Notes: a model not told the origin generated them from the letters alone. A DNA stretch of 64,000 bases from Marinobacter sp. F4218 (GCF_019443085.1 NZ_JAHZIL010000003.1:2108001-2172000); one strand, 5' to 3'. Positions 16,722 to 27,256 are shown, counted from the stretch's first letter. Numbers and translations: made by a program.

Positions 16722-18795
16722 GCCAGCAATCGCTGTGGTGCCGCCATTGCCGTGCCCAGTCCAGAACCTGGCGGGCGGGTATCGGGCGGGCAATCCCGTA
16801 ACCCTGGAGAAACTGACAGCCCATGTCCCGCAGGGCCCGGGCATGCTCGGCGGTTTCGACACCTTCGGCCAGGACGGGCCGCGAGAAGCGCTGGGCCAGA
16901 AAGATCACACTCTCGACGATCGCCCGGTCATGGGCATTCGCCAGCATGTTGCGCACAAAGGTCTGGTCGATTTTGATGAGGTCCACCGGCAGAGTGCGCA
17001 GATAGGTCAGTGATGAAAAACCGGTGCCAAAGTCGTCGAGTGCGACCTTGAGGCCCAGGCTCCGGCAGGTGGCCAGCACATTGCTGGCGCGCTTTGTGTC
17101 CTCGAGCGCTGTGGACTCCAGGACTTCGAGGGTGATCTGGCCGGGATCGAGTTCCGCGTGGCTGTGAAGGTAGCTCTCCAGGTAAGTGGCAAAGCTTCGG
17201 TCCATGAGGTGCTGGGCATTGATATTGATGCTGACGGCAAAATCCTCGCCGGCAGTTTTCCAGACGTTCAGTTGATGGATCGCTTCCTTGACCACCCATT
17301 GCCCCAAAGGTACCTCCAGATTGCTGTTGTCCAGCATTGGCAGGAAGTCGCCCGGCGTCAGCTGGCCTCGCACGGGGTGGTTCCAGCGAATCAGTGCTTC
17401 CAGGCCGACCAGCTTTGAGTCAGAGACCCGGATCTGGGGCTGGAAGTGCAGCTCGAACTCTTCGTTCTCCAGCGCCCGTGTGAGCTCCATGAGTTGATTT
17501 CGGCGTTGTCGCCGATACTCGTCGAGGCCGGGATCGAAGAAGTGAAACTGGTTGCGGCCCATCTCCTTGGCCAGATACATGGCCTGATCCGCATGCCGGA
17601 TCAGGCCCTCGGCATCGGTCCGGTCCGCCGGGTACCGGGTGATGCCCATACTGCCGGTAACCTCAACAGCGTCGCCAGCGATCTCGAGCGGCTCCCTCAC
17701 GCAATCCAGAATGCGCTGGTATACGCCTTCGGGATAGTCGCTCTGGATCAGCAGAATAAACTCGTCGCCCCCGATCCGGGCAACGGTATCGCCCCGGCGA
17801 ACGGCGTGGGTGAGTCGTTCGGCAATGGTCCGCAAGGCTTGGTCGCCCGCGGCCTGCCCCAGGCGCTGGTTGAGTTCCTTGAAACCGTCCAGATCAAGGC
17901 AACAGACCGACAGGCCTCGTTGTTGCCGGTCGGAGTGCAGGCACGCGGAGCGAAGGCGCTCGGTCAGCAGTTGCCGGTTGGGCAGCCCGGTCAGGTTGTC
18001 GTAGTTGGCGGCCCGGTCCAGTTCCCGGGCGTGGTTCTTCAGGGCCGTGATGTCCGAGAACGCCGCAACGTGGTAGAACGTGCCCGGTTCGTCCAGTTGC
18101 ACCCGGCTGATGGACAGCATTTCGATGTATTCCTCGCCGTTTTTGCGCCGGTTCCAGATCTCGCCGCGCCAATGGCCGGTCTGTTCAAGGGCGTGCCACA
18201 TGGAGCGGTAGTATTCTGACGAGTGCCGCCCGGAACTCAGGATGGTCGGGGTCAGCCCAAGCACCTCATGACGTCCATATCCCGTAATTCGGGAGAAGGC
18301 CGGGTTGACGTCCAGAATCCGGTTATTGCAATCGCTGATGAGGATGGCTTCGTGGCTGCGATCAAACACGCTGGCGGCAATGCGCAGGTTGCGTTCGCCC
18401 TGTTTGCGGTCGGAAACGTTGGTCTGGACAACAATAAAGCCTTGCTGGCCATCGTCGTCGAGGGGCGCGCAGTACAGGTTTACCCAGAACGGCGTACCGC
18501 ACCTGCTGTAATTGAGGACGTCTTCCTCTGCTATGCCACCCTGATAGAGCTTTCGCCGGATACGCCTGATCGTTTCCGGATCGGTGTCGGGGCCGGCCAG
18601 CAAATTGCTCAGTGTGTGTCCGATGGCCTGACTCGACGAGTACCCCGTGTGTTCCTCGAAACTGAGGTTAACCCATTCGATGACTCCGGCGCTGTCGAGC
18701 AGGATCACCATGTTGCGGGTTATCGAGGCGACTCTGGCAAGTCGGTCGGTCAGAGGGTCAGAAATCGTTGGGTGCAGGGCCGGGGCTGTTGGCAT
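16657..18795 (-). CDS. PAS-PAS-GGDEF-EAL c-di-GMP protein
   Basis: A 712-residue cytoplasmic protein: PAS 1 (about 15-130), PAS 2 (about 140-260), GGDEF with an intact GGDEF motif (RIGGDEFILLI), and EAL with LEALIRW, then DDFGTGFSSL and an IKIDQTFV segment. Both catalytic signatures are complete, so it could make and cleave c-di-GMP; which dominates cannot be said. The last 20 or so residues after the EAL domain, ending SGDRDGTPSGR, are low in family similarity and run into the convergent upstream gene, perhaps a recent stop-codon drift. Confidence 0.9.
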   Translation of the reverse strand: MPTAPALHPTISDPLTDRLARVASITRNMVILLDSAGVIEWVNLSFEEHTGYSSSQAIGHTLSNLLAGPDTDPETIRRIRRKLYQGGIAEEDVLNYSRCGTPFWVNLYCAPLDDDGQQGFIVVQTNVSDRKQGERNLRIAASVFDRSHEAILISDCNNRILDVNPAFSRITGYGRHEVLGLTPTILSSGRHSSEYYRSMWHALEQTGHWRGEIWNRRKNGEEYIEMLSISRVQLDEPGTFYHVAAFSDITALKNHARELDRAANYDNLTGLPNRQLLTERLRSACLHSDRQQRGLSVCCLDLDGFKELNQRLGQAAGDQALRTIAERLTHAVRRGDTVARIGGDEFILLIQSDYPEGVYQRILDCVREPLEIAGDAVEVTGSMGITRYPADRTDAEGLIRHADQAMYLAKEMGRNQFHFFDPGLDEYRRQRRNQLMELTRALENEEFELHFQPQIRVSDSKLVGLEALIRWNHPVRGQLTPGDFLPMLDNSNLEVPLGQWVVKEAIHQLNVWKTAGEDFAVSININAQHLMDRSFATYLESYLHSHAELDPGQITLEVLESTALEDTKRASNVLATCRSLGLKVALDDFGTGFSSLTYLRTLPVDLIKIDQTFVRNMLANAHDRAIVESVIFLAQRFSRPVLAEGVETAEHARALRDMGCQFLQGYGIARPIPARQVLDWARQWRHHSDCWLSGSGAGPVWSGDRDGTPSGR

Positions 18796-18941
18796 CGATC
18801 TGTCGCATTCCTATCCCGAAAAAAACGGCATCTAGTCAATGGCGAAGGATGCTACTCGACGGCCGCCGCAAACTCATGCCCAATTGGTCGCGTCGGGTTG
18901 ACGGAAGTCATTTTTCGGCGGGATTTTGTCGCAGCCGGGGC

Positions 18942-19475
18942 TCAGTGCCGCCACTGGGAGTGTTTCTGAAGTTTTCGCTGCAGCGTCCGGCGATGCATGT
19001 TCAGGGCACGTGCCGTGGCGGATACGTTGCCCTCGTGTTCATTCAGCACGCGCTGGATGTGCTCCCATTCCATTTCTTCGACCGAAGGCGGTGCCGGGCG
19101 CAGGGCCGGTGCTGACCCCGGGGGCTCAAAGCCGGTGACCAGCTGGCCGACTGTAACCGGCTTGCAGAGGTAGTTCACGGCGCCCTGGCGCATGGCCTCC
19201 ACGGCGGTGGCAATGCTGCCGTACCCGGTCAAGACCAGGACTTTCAGGTCCGGCTGCAGGGCCAGTAAATCAGGCAGCAGTTGCAGGCCGCTCTCCCCGG
19301 CCAGGTTCAGATCCAGCACACAGTGGTCGAATCGGCGGCGTTCAAGGCATTGCCGGGCGTCCGTGCCCGATCTGACAACGGTTGCCCCGATACCCTGGCG
19401 CCCCAAAGAGCGTTGCAGGACTTGCAGGAAGGCCTCGTCGTCATCGACCAGCAGCCACGTCGTGGGGTCAGCCAT
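18942..19475 (-). CDS. RegA/PrrA/ActR-type redox response regulator
   Basis: A 177-residue regulator with an N-terminal receiver (acidic pair in LLVDDDEAF, Asp55 in CVLDLNLAGESG, Lys in YLCKPVTVGQL), a proline-rich linker and a short Fis-type helix-turn-helix, GNVSATARALNMHRRTLQRK. This layout is that of RegA, which responds to redox state through RegB. ATG 19475 follows GGGAGA and overlaps the end of the kinase gene by eight bases. A TTG three bases earlier is unlikely. The partner kinase is directly upstream. Confidence 0.88.
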   Translation of the reverse strand: MADPTTWLLVDDDEAFLQVLQRSLGRQGIGATVVRSGTDARQCLERRRFDHCVLDLNLAGESGLQLLPDLLALQPDLKVLVLTGYGSIATAVEAMRQGAVNYLCKPVTVGQLVTGFEPPGSAPALRPAPPSVEEMEWEHIQRVLNEHEGNVSATARALNMHRRTLQRKLQKHSQWRH

Positions 19476-20724
19476 CAATTTCTCCCTCTTTGGCCCGGGG
19501 CAGGGAGATGATCATGGTGGTGCCGGTCTGGCCCGCGCGGGCCTTCAGGGTGCCGCCGAAACGCTGAATGGTGGCGTTCGACAGGAACAGGCCCACGCCC
19601 AGTCCGGATTCGGAAAACACCACGCCGTCACCAAGGGTGTCTTTGCGCTCTGGTGCCAAACCCTCGCCGTGGTCGTCGACTACCACGTCCACCGTGCCGT
19701 TGCCGCTGTCGCTTGCCCTGACACCCACCCACTGCGGGCTGGCCGTCAGGGCATTGGCGAGCAGGTTCAGGACCGCCTGATCCAGCGTTGCGTCAACCTT
19801 GATGGGCGTTTCGGGAAAAGGTGACTGCCACTCGATAATGCCGGCGGGCCAGAGCAGGGTTGCTGACTCCCGAAGGCGCATCAGCCAGTCACTCACACTG
19901 ACGGTTTCCGGTTGTGCCGTTTTCGCCTTGACCGCCGCATCAGACAGCTGGCGAAGGTGATCGGCGCACAGACTCAGCTGCTGACCCATCAGGTTCAGAT
20001 CCTCTGTCAGATCTTGCTCCTTGGGCGCGTGGCGCAATTCCTCAACGAGCAGCGTCAAGGTATTCAGTGGTGTCCCCAGGCGATGGGCAATACCCGCCGC
20101 CGACAAGCCCAGGGCAATGATCTGTTCATCCCGCAAACGGGTTTCCCGGATGTTCGCCAATTGGGCCTGCTGTCTCTGGACGCGGCGGGCCAGGGAGCCG
20201 ACCACCAGTAGGAGTATGGCGGAGGTCAGTGCGTAGGTGGCCCACATGCCGAACAGGTGCAACTGCGCCATGTCGGTACTGTGTGGGCCGCTTGATACCG
20301 GTAGGTGCCAGACCACCAGCAGGGTATAGACCAGAATGCCGAAACCGGTGAGCGCGACGCTCTGGCTGAGCGGTACAAGGAGGATGGCCACCGCAATAGG
20401 CAACAGGAGCAGTGAGGTGAACGGGTTGGTGAAGCCGCCAGTCAGCAGCAGCCAGCCACCAATCATCAGCAGATCCAGGGCGAGGCCGGCGCTCACTGTC
20501 AGGGCCGCCTTCGGTGGCCGGCGTGTGAACCAAAGCCAGCCGAGTGTCGCCAGTACGGCGTAGAGCAGGCTGATCAGCGTGGCCTCGGCCCGATACGTCA
20601 GCACCATCATGGTCTCGGCTATCGCCAGGGCGACCAGTTGAATGGCGGCAATGGACAGGCGCATGCCCAGCAGATAGCGCGCCGCCTGACGGAAACCGGT
20701 TTGTGAGTGGGTGAGCCATTCCAT
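19468..20724 (-). CDS. RegB/PrrB-type redox sensor histidine kinase
   Basis: A 418-residue kinase with six predicted membrane helices, the ubiquinone-linked GGFTNPF motif at 96-102, His214 in an H-box GIAHRLGTPLNT, Cys253 in a position like the redox cysteine of RegB, and an HATPase domain ending GVGLFLSNATIQRFGG. The H-box has Arg after His where most kinases have Glu, an oddity of uncertain effect. I start at ATG 20724: a TAGAAT hexamer ends seven bases before it and no ribosome site is visible, so the mRNA could be leaderless. ATG 20733 lies inside that hexamer. It pairs with the downstream RegA-like gene. Confidence 0.87.
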   Translation of the reverse strand: MEWLTHSQTGFRQAARYLLGMRLSIAAIQLVALAIAETMMVLTYRAEATLISLLYAVLATLGWLWFTRRPPKAALTVSAGLALDLLMIGGWLLLTGGFTNPFTSLLLLPIAVAILLVPLSQSVALTGFGILVYTLLVVWHLPVSSGPHSTDMAQLHLFGMWATYALTSAILLLVVGSLARRVQRQQAQLANIRETRLRDEQIIALGLSAAGIAHRLGTPLNTLTLLVEELRHAPKEQDLTEDLNLMGQQLSLCADHLRQLSDAAVKAKTAQPETVSVSDWLMRLRESATLLWPAGIIEWQSPFPETPIKVDATLDQAVLNLLANALTASPQWVGVRASDSGNGTVDVVVDDHGEGLAPERKDTLGDGVVFSESGLGVGLFLSNATIQRFGGTLKARAGQTGTTMIISLPRAKEGEIDG

Positions 20725-20747
20725 GGGGCGCATTCTAGCGGGTTTTT
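20658..20747. repeat. Direct repeat R1, copy 1: start region of regB-like gene
   Basis: Ninety bases, covering the first 23 codons of the regB-like gene and the TAGAAT upstream, recur at 22954-23043 with two differences (88 of 90). This copy is the one inside the complete gene. Confidence 0.92.
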
Positions 20748-20861
20748 CCGGGCCCTACATGCCGCTATGGCGACTTTGGAGTGCGGCATTCTGCCTCAGG
20801 CGCCGTTGCGCCGAGGCTATTATGATTGGCCGAAAATTCCATTTGTTCAGGGTGTTAACTC

Positions 20862-22868
20862 ATGAAGAAAACGCAAACAGGCCGGTTTGCACTGGCTTTT
20901 GTCGCCGTCAGTGTGGCTTGGCCGATGGCCCTCCAGGCGGAGGAAACGTCCGGGTCAGCGCTGCTGATTCGAGTCACGGAAGGTCATCGCCAGGACAGGG
21001 GCAGTGAGGCGCTTGCCTCCGAGCCGGTGGCAAGACTGGCGAACGAGCCTTCGGTCTCATTGTCCAGAATGGGCGGTCGTGGCCTGGAGCCCGTTGTCCG
21101 GGGCCAGGGCCAGGAGCGGGTGGATGTGCTGCTGGACGGAATCCGGGTGGAGGGGGCGTGCCCGAATCGAATGGACCCGCCAACCAGTCGGCTCAGTGCG
21201 GCACTTGCGCCCGGACTGGAGGTTCGGACCAGCAACCGGACCCTGCGCTGGGGCGCCATAGCCGGCGGGCAGGTCATTGCCACCACGCCGGATCCGGATT
21301 TTGGCGAGAGTTTGACGACCGGACATCTGACGGCCGGAGGCGCAGATAACGGCAATGGTCGGCTGGTCAATGGCAGCGCAGCAATTGGCAACGATCGCGG
21401 CTGGTTCCGGGTGGCGGGCGGCCACGATGAAGCCGACGATTACGAGGATGGCGACGGTAACGAGGTACGTAGCGCTTACCGGAACACGGAAGGGCGGATG
21501 GATGCCGCCTGGAAGGCGGACAATGGCCTTTTCCTCAAGGGACTGGTCAGCCGCCAGGAAGAGCGCGATGTGAAATACGCCGGCTCGGGTATGGATGCCC
21601 CGAAAACCGATACCGATATCGCTCGGCTGGAGCTGGGAGCGCCGGTTGCTGACGGTGACTGGAAGCTTCTGGCGTGGAGCGCGGACGTGGACCACATTAT
21701 GGACAACTTCAGCCTGCGCCCGGCCACCATGAACATGCTGACGGTCTCTGAAACCCGGACCCGTGGAGTCCGGCTGACTCTGGATCAGAACCCGGGCACG
21801 CAGACCAATTGGGCCATTGGCACCGACATTGAGACCAACAACTGGGACGCCGAGCGTTTGGGTGGCCCCGGGCTGGATACGCTGACGTCGGTACTGTGGC
21901 CGGATGTGGATCGGGACCGTTTCGGCGTGTTCGCCGAAGCCTTCCAACGGTTGACCCCGGCGATGCAGGTCGGTGCCGGGGTGCGCTATGACCGCGTGGC
22001 AATGGACGCAGACGCCGCAGACAAAACCTTTGGCAGCGGGATGATGGCGATGTCCGCGGCGGGCATCTACCGGGCGCTGTATGACACGGCCAATACCAAA
22101 GCGACGGATGACAATGTCAGCGGGTTTATCACCGGCGACTGGCGCTTTTCATCGCGCCAGTCGCTGGAAGTCAATGCCTCTCGCAGTGTTCGCAGCCCGG
22201 GCGTGACCGAGCGTTACATTGCCAGTTGGAGCATGATGCCGGCCATGCGCTGGGTCGGTAATCCGGCCCTGGATACCGAAAAGCATCACAAGCTGGAGGT
22301 TGCTCTGCCGGGGCAGGGCTCCGGTTGGCGTTGGCGCCCTGCGGTCTGGATGGATCAGGTAGACGATTACGTGTTGCGCACCCGAAATGGCGATCAGGTC
22401 AGTATCTATCGCAACATCGATGCGCGCCTGCTCGGTGTCGAAGCGGAACTGGGCTGGAGCAACGGAACCTGGCGCTCGAACAGCGCATTGGCCGCAGTCC
22501 GGGGGGAAAACCGGGACGACGACCAGGCGCTGCCGCAGATTCCCCCGCTGCAATTTGTGCAGACAGTCGGTTGGCAGTACCGGGGGCACCAGTTGACGCT
22601 GGAGTGGGTGGTTGCCCGCCGGCAGGATCGGGTGGATCTGGCCTCAGGACTGGACGCCGCCACTTCACCGGGCCATGGCGTCCTCAACCTGTCGGGAAGC
22701 CACGCAATGACGGATTACCTGACGCTGTCCTGGGCCATGGATAACCTGCTCGATAAGACCTGGGCCCGCCACGTCAGTCGCGCCAACACGGATCCGTTCA
22801 GCCCCGAAGCGGTGCGGGTCAACGAACCCGGTCGCACGCTCCGCGCGGCACTGACGGCTCGATGGTGA
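20862..22868 (+). CDS. oprC: TonB-dependent copper receptor, OprC/NosA type
   Basis: A 668-residue outer-membrane receptor with a signal peptide (cleavage after LQA). The plug has VVRGQGQERVDVLLDGIR and the copper-receptor motif GACPNRMDPPTS (Cys and Met ligands, residues about 104-115). A 22-strand barrel follows, ending in an aromatic residue (TARW). OprC and NosA import copper, needed among other things for N2O reductase and cytochrome oxidases. The ATG follows AGGGTG. It sits 129 bp from the regB-like gene, divergent, so a redox-dependent control is possible. The gene is enclosed by the 90-bp direct repeat. Confidence 0.87.
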   Translation: MKKTQTGRFALAFVAVSVAWPMALQAEETSGSALLIRVTEGHRQDRGSEALASEPVARLANEPSVSLSRMGGRGLEPVVRGQGQERVDVLLDGIRVEGACPNRMDPPTSRLSAALAPGLEVRTSNRTLRWGAIAGGQVIATTPDPDFGESLTTGHLTAGGADNGNGRLVNGSAAIGNDRGWFRVAGGHDEADDYEDGDGNEVRSAYRNTEGRMDAAWKADNGLFLKGLVSRQEERDVKYAGSGMDAPKTDTDIARLELGAPVADGDWKLLAWSADVDHIMDNFSLRPATMNMLTVSETRTRGVRLTLDQNPGTQTNWAIGTDIETNNWDAERLGGPGLDTLTSVLWPDVDRDRFGVFAEAFQRLTPAMQVGAGVRYDRVAMDADAADKTFGSGMMAMSAAGIYRALYDTANTKATDDNVSGFITGDWRFSSRQSLEVNASRSVRSPGVTERYIASWSMMPAMRWVGNPALDTEKHHKLEVALPGQGSGWRWRPAVWMDQVDDYVLRTRNGDQVSIYRNIDARLLGVEAELGWSNGTWRSNSALAAVRGENRDDDQALPQIPPLQFVQTVGWQYRGHQLTLEWVVARRQDRVDLASGLDAATSPGHGVLNLSGSHAMTDYLTLSWAMDNLLDKTWARHVSRANTDPFSPEAVRVNEPGRTLRAALTARW

Positions 22869-22892
22869 GGTGGACCGGGCGTCATTTGGCCA

Positions 22893-22938
22893 CATTTTGT
22901 CCCTGATCCATATGATTTCGGGATTCAGCATCTATGCT
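22893..22938. repeat. Direct repeat R2, copy 1
   Basis: About 46 bases matching 24991-25036 at 40 of 46 positions, including an unbroken 18-base block. It lies 24 bp after the oprC stop and directly abuts repeat R1 copy 2. On the minus strand both copies begin a small frame starting MLNPE. Confidence 0.8.
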
Positions 22939-23020
22939 CGATTAAAGTGACATGGCGCATGCTCAGCAGGTAGCGCGCCGCCTGACGGAAACCGGTTTGT
23001 GAGTGGGTGAGCCATTCCAT
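22925..23020 (-). pseudogene. Dead fragment of the regB-like gene (first codons only)
   Basis: The frame MEWLTHSQTGFRQAARYLL is identical to the start of the regB-like kinase, then has Ser for Gly20 and diverges after Met-Arg, ending in TGA after 31 codons. The TAGAAT hexamer is preserved ahead of it. It is a by-product of the 90-bp duplication rather than a working gene, although the copied promoter element could still fire antisense to the oprC end. Confidence 0.8.
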
Positions 23021-23043
23021 GGGGCGCATTCTAGCGGGTTTTT
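22954..23043. repeat. Direct repeat R1, copy 2
   Basis: 88 of 90 bases match 20658-20747. The two copies are in the same orientation and enclose oprC; similarity stops abruptly on both sides, at GGC on the left and after the T run on the right. Confidence 0.92.
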
Positions 23044-23091
23044 AGAGTGCTTTCTGTTCGTTCTAGAGGAAGGTACCTGGTCTTCAACCGA

Positions 23092-23487
23092 TCAGATGTC
23101 GGACTCCCCTTTTCTCACCTGGTTCAGGCGTGTCATGACAAACGCCGCGATGGAGAGGATCAGGATGGCAATGGCCTCAAACAGGATGTTCTCAGGTGCC
23201 ATGTCCTTGCCCTGAAGGATGATCAGTCGGGCCAGTGCCGTAATGGCGATGAAAATCGGGAAAACCGAAGCAGACCGCCGGTCTGAGTAGAACACGGCAA
23301 CCATGCCGATGACTTCCAGATACAGAAACATCAGCAGAATGTCCGCAAGATTGATGCTCCGGGCGACATACAGTGAGTGAAGCTCGAATGCCACGCCCCC
23401 GAGGGTCATTACCACAACGATGATCAGCAACAGCCGCTCAATCATCTGAAAAATACTGAGCGCCACATTCTTTTCGGAAGTATCCAT
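23092..23487 (-). CDS. PsiE-family membrane protein
   Basis: A 131-residue protein with four membrane helices and the PsiE signature DILLMFLYLEVIGMVAVF plus a PIFIAITALARLIILQGK segment. PsiE is phosphate-starvation-inducible in Escherichia coli; its role is unknown. ATG 23487 is preceded by AAGG at eight bases; ATG 23514 would add nine polar residues without a ribosome site. No Pho box is apparent. Base composition is lower in GC than in the flanking genes, and it lies inside the repeat-bounded patch. Confidence 0.8.
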   Translation of the reverse strand: MDTSEKNVALSIFQMIERLLLIIVVVMTLGGVAFELHSLYVARSINLADILLMFLYLEVIGMVAVFYSDRRSASVFPIFIAITALARLIILQGKDMAPENILFEAIAILILSIAAFVMTRLNQVRKGESDI

Positions 23488-23675
23488 CTTGTTCGCCTTG
23501 TTGTTATGATTCATTTTTTGGATAGTCTACCCGCCAGTCGAGTCTCTCAGTAAAGCCCGGGAAACTGATACTCACCGCCATCAGCGATATATGACTCGGA
23601 GCTTTGCGGCCACTTGGGAGCCGCGAAGCGGTGGAAAATTGTCTGGCAACAGCAAGCTGGTTATGCATGATTCGT

Positions 23676-23693
23676 AGTGGCTCCAGAGCCACT
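23676..23693 (-). terminator. Short hairpin after the membrane protein gene
   Basis: A perfect 8-bp stem AGTGGCTC-CA-GAGCCACT touching the stop of the gene on its right. No T run follows, so termination is uncertain. Confidence 0.35.
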
Positions 23694-24341
23694 TCAGCGC
23701 TCTACCTGTAGCGTGGGTACATTCACACCACCCTCATCCACATAGCGAATCGCCTGAATCACCATGTGATTCCAGAAAACGGACCAGTACCCAATGAGTA
23801 ACAGCACAGGTGTGATAAAGACCGCGAGAAATGCGGCAATAAAGAAAGAATCTGGCCCTATACCGGACTCGAACTGCAAGACGCTACTGAGCGGAATTGC
23901 CACGAACACAACGAGAGACGCTCGCCGAACAAAAGCGAGCTTCACGGACCGGGTCAAAGTCAGTTTCGTCCCAAAGATTGCCCTTCCCACGGCACCCAGA
24001 ACATAAAGTACCAGGGACACTCTCGCCACGACCGATAGCGCTGCTTGCAAGCCATCCACGTCGTTTTTGCCCCGCTGGGTCATGTCGGTACTGAAAACCA
24101 ACTGTCCCCCTTCTTTCATAGGCGCAAAGACATCACCACCCCATTCCACCAACAGTTCCAGAATGACGATAACTGCGTTTTGTGAGAATAGAGCAACGAC
24201 AAGCAGACCCAACGCCATCCAGACAGCTGCGGACACAGCAGTCATAAAATAGCCTGTGTAGCCAAGGAACTGCTTCAACAACGCCCGCATGGCAGCTGAC
24301 TGGGGCACGCTGAACTTAAAATCAAAACTGACACTAGCCAA
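23694..24341 (-). CDS. Unrecognised four-helix membrane protein
   Basis: I do not recognise this protein. It is 215 residues long with about four hydrophobic segments (YFMTAVSAAVWMALGLLVVALF is the first) separated by a loop of about 50 polar residues after the second. I start it at TTG 24341 because GGGAGAGG lies just upstream; a GTG at 24383 would add fourteen residues and put that site inside the gene. GC content is clearly lower than the surrounding genes, as for its neighbours in the patch, so it may have been acquired. No enzyme motif is visible. Confidence 0.5.
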   Translation of the reverse strand: MASVSFDFKFSVPQSAAMRALLKQFLGYTGYFMTAVSAAVWMALGLLVVALFSQNAVIVILELLVEWGGDVFAPMKEGGQLVFSTDMTQRGKNDVDGLQAALSVVARVSLVLYVLGAVGRAIFGTKLTLTRSVKLAFVRRASLVVFVAIPLSSVLQFESGIGPDSFFIAAFLAVFITPVLLLIGYWSVFWNHMVIQAIRYVDEGGVNVPTLQVER

Positions 24342-24481
24342 AAGTACCTCTCCCTGGTGTTTGATGTTCCTGCTGCCCTTCACCGCAGCTCACTCTGGCA
24401 AACCCTCGAACTTCGGAAATGACGACCAAATCTGCCAGCTGAGTGCTTGGCAATGCTGAACCAGATAACCACAGGCGCACT

Positions 24482-24808
24482 TCAGGGCGTCCGAGCGGCG
24501 CTACTGGTTAAGTGCTTGTGCTCCCGTTGCATCCGAATACAAAGGATCATCATTATCAAGGCGAAACGATAGAAACCAATAGCAGTCCCATTGGGAGTGC
24601 TTATGGTGATAGTGAGCGAAATGCCGGCCGCAAGCGAATAGAAAAAGGACTGGGAATACAATGAAATCAACTGAGGAAGATAAGAAACCACAACAAGCCA
24701 AATCAGAGTCACAACAGAGATAGAGCTACTGACAATGGAAATCCAGCTGATGGCTTTGAGATGTTTAGATTTGAGCAACTTCTCGATGTCGGCTTCCCTT
24801 ACTTTCAC
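24482..24808 (-). CDS. Unrecognised small membrane protein
   Basis: A 108-residue protein with three hydrophobic segments, AISWISIVSSSISVVTLIWL, an ISLYSQSFFYSLAAGISL region and FYRFALIMMILCI. It begins with GTG, whose bases overlap the TGA of a preceding small frame (GTGA), so the two would be co-translated. Not recognised; low GC. Confidence 0.45.
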   Translation of the reverse strand: MKVREADIEKLLKSKHLKAISWISIVSSSISVVTLIWLVVVSYLPQLISLYSQSFFYSLAAGISLTITISTPNGTAIGFYRFALIMMILCIRMQREHKHLTSSAARTP

Positions 24809-25029
24809 TTAACAGCAATTAGACAACGCGCTTTGTGATTGCAGAAGCTTAGCCCAGTGCAGTCCCCCGTTCCATGGAACCATTTGACGTCTGTGATCTG
24901 CGCGGTCATTCGCGCGAAAAATAACCTCGCAAACTCCCTATCGTGTTTACCCAAGATGAAGCCATCAGTATTCCAGACGTCATCTCGATACATTTTGTCC
25001 TTGGTCAACATGGTTTCCGGATTCAGCAT
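24805..25029 (-). CDS. Possible small hypothetical protein, 74 residues
   Basis: A frame MLNPETMLTKDKMYRDD onward whose stop overlaps the GTG start of the next gene, which supports it being translated. Its first 13 or so codons are the part shared with repeat R2 copy 1, where the frame reads MLNPEIIWIRDKM. No domain recognised, no good ribosome site before the first ATG (the second, ATG 25011, follows GGAAACC). It may be a remnant. Confidence 0.3.
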   Translation of the reverse strand: MLNPETMLTKDKMYRDDVWNTDGFILGKHDREFARLFFARMTAQITDVKWFHGTGDCTGLSFCNHKARCLIAVK

Positions 25030-25036
25030 CTATGCT
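24991..25036. repeat. Direct repeat R2, copy 2
   Basis: Partner of 22893-22938 (40 of 46 identical). It lies 105 bp before atpD, at the right edge of the AT-richer patch. Confidence 0.8.
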
Positions 25037-25119
25037 TTATTGAATCGCCACAAAGCATATCCGCAGGGGCGTAAACGGATTTTCTGGGCTGATACGAGCT
25101 AGCCAGCCGGGTGCGATGA

Positions 25120-26935
<1,816 letters not shown>

Positions 26936-26939
<4 letters not shown>

Positions 26940-27256
26940 CCGGCCGGCGTTATACCCCTGAAGAGGATATTGGCCGGCAGGCCCGGCGCCTCAAGCGCGC
27001 CCGGGATAACCCCGGAATGAGCCCGCTTCGGGGGTTGGGAGCCTTCGGCATGATTGGCTGGTCGGTGGCGGTGCCCACGGTGGGCGGCGCCTTCCTGGGC
27101 ATGTGGCTGGACCGCACACTGCCACAGGCGTTTCCATGGACCATCGCCCTGATCCTGGGGGGCGTGGTGTTGGGCGGATTCATTGCCTGGGCCTGGGTCA
27201 GCAGGGAAGGTCAGGACGACAGCGACGACGGGGATAGCAACGATGATCACAGTTGA
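26936..27256 (+). CDS. atpQ: N-ATPase accessory membrane protein AtpQ (AtpI/AtpZ-like)
   Basis: A 106-residue protein with two membrane helices, LGAFGMIGWSVAVPTVGGAFLG and TIALILGGVVLGGFIAWAWV, a basic N-terminus and an acidic tail rich in Asp. It matches AtpQ, the AtpI/AtpZ-type small protein specific to N-ATPase operons, thought to help ring assembly. ATGA overlap with atpC. Confidence 0.8.

Noticed and set aside
23504..23692. A 62-codon minus-strand frame between psiE and the membrane gene
   Set aside because: No ribosome site, composition like spacer DNA, and no similarity I can recognise.
22893..25036. Integron gene cassettes or attC sites
   Set aside because: The repeats lack the GTTRRRY/RYYYAAC core pair and there is no integrase gene nearby.
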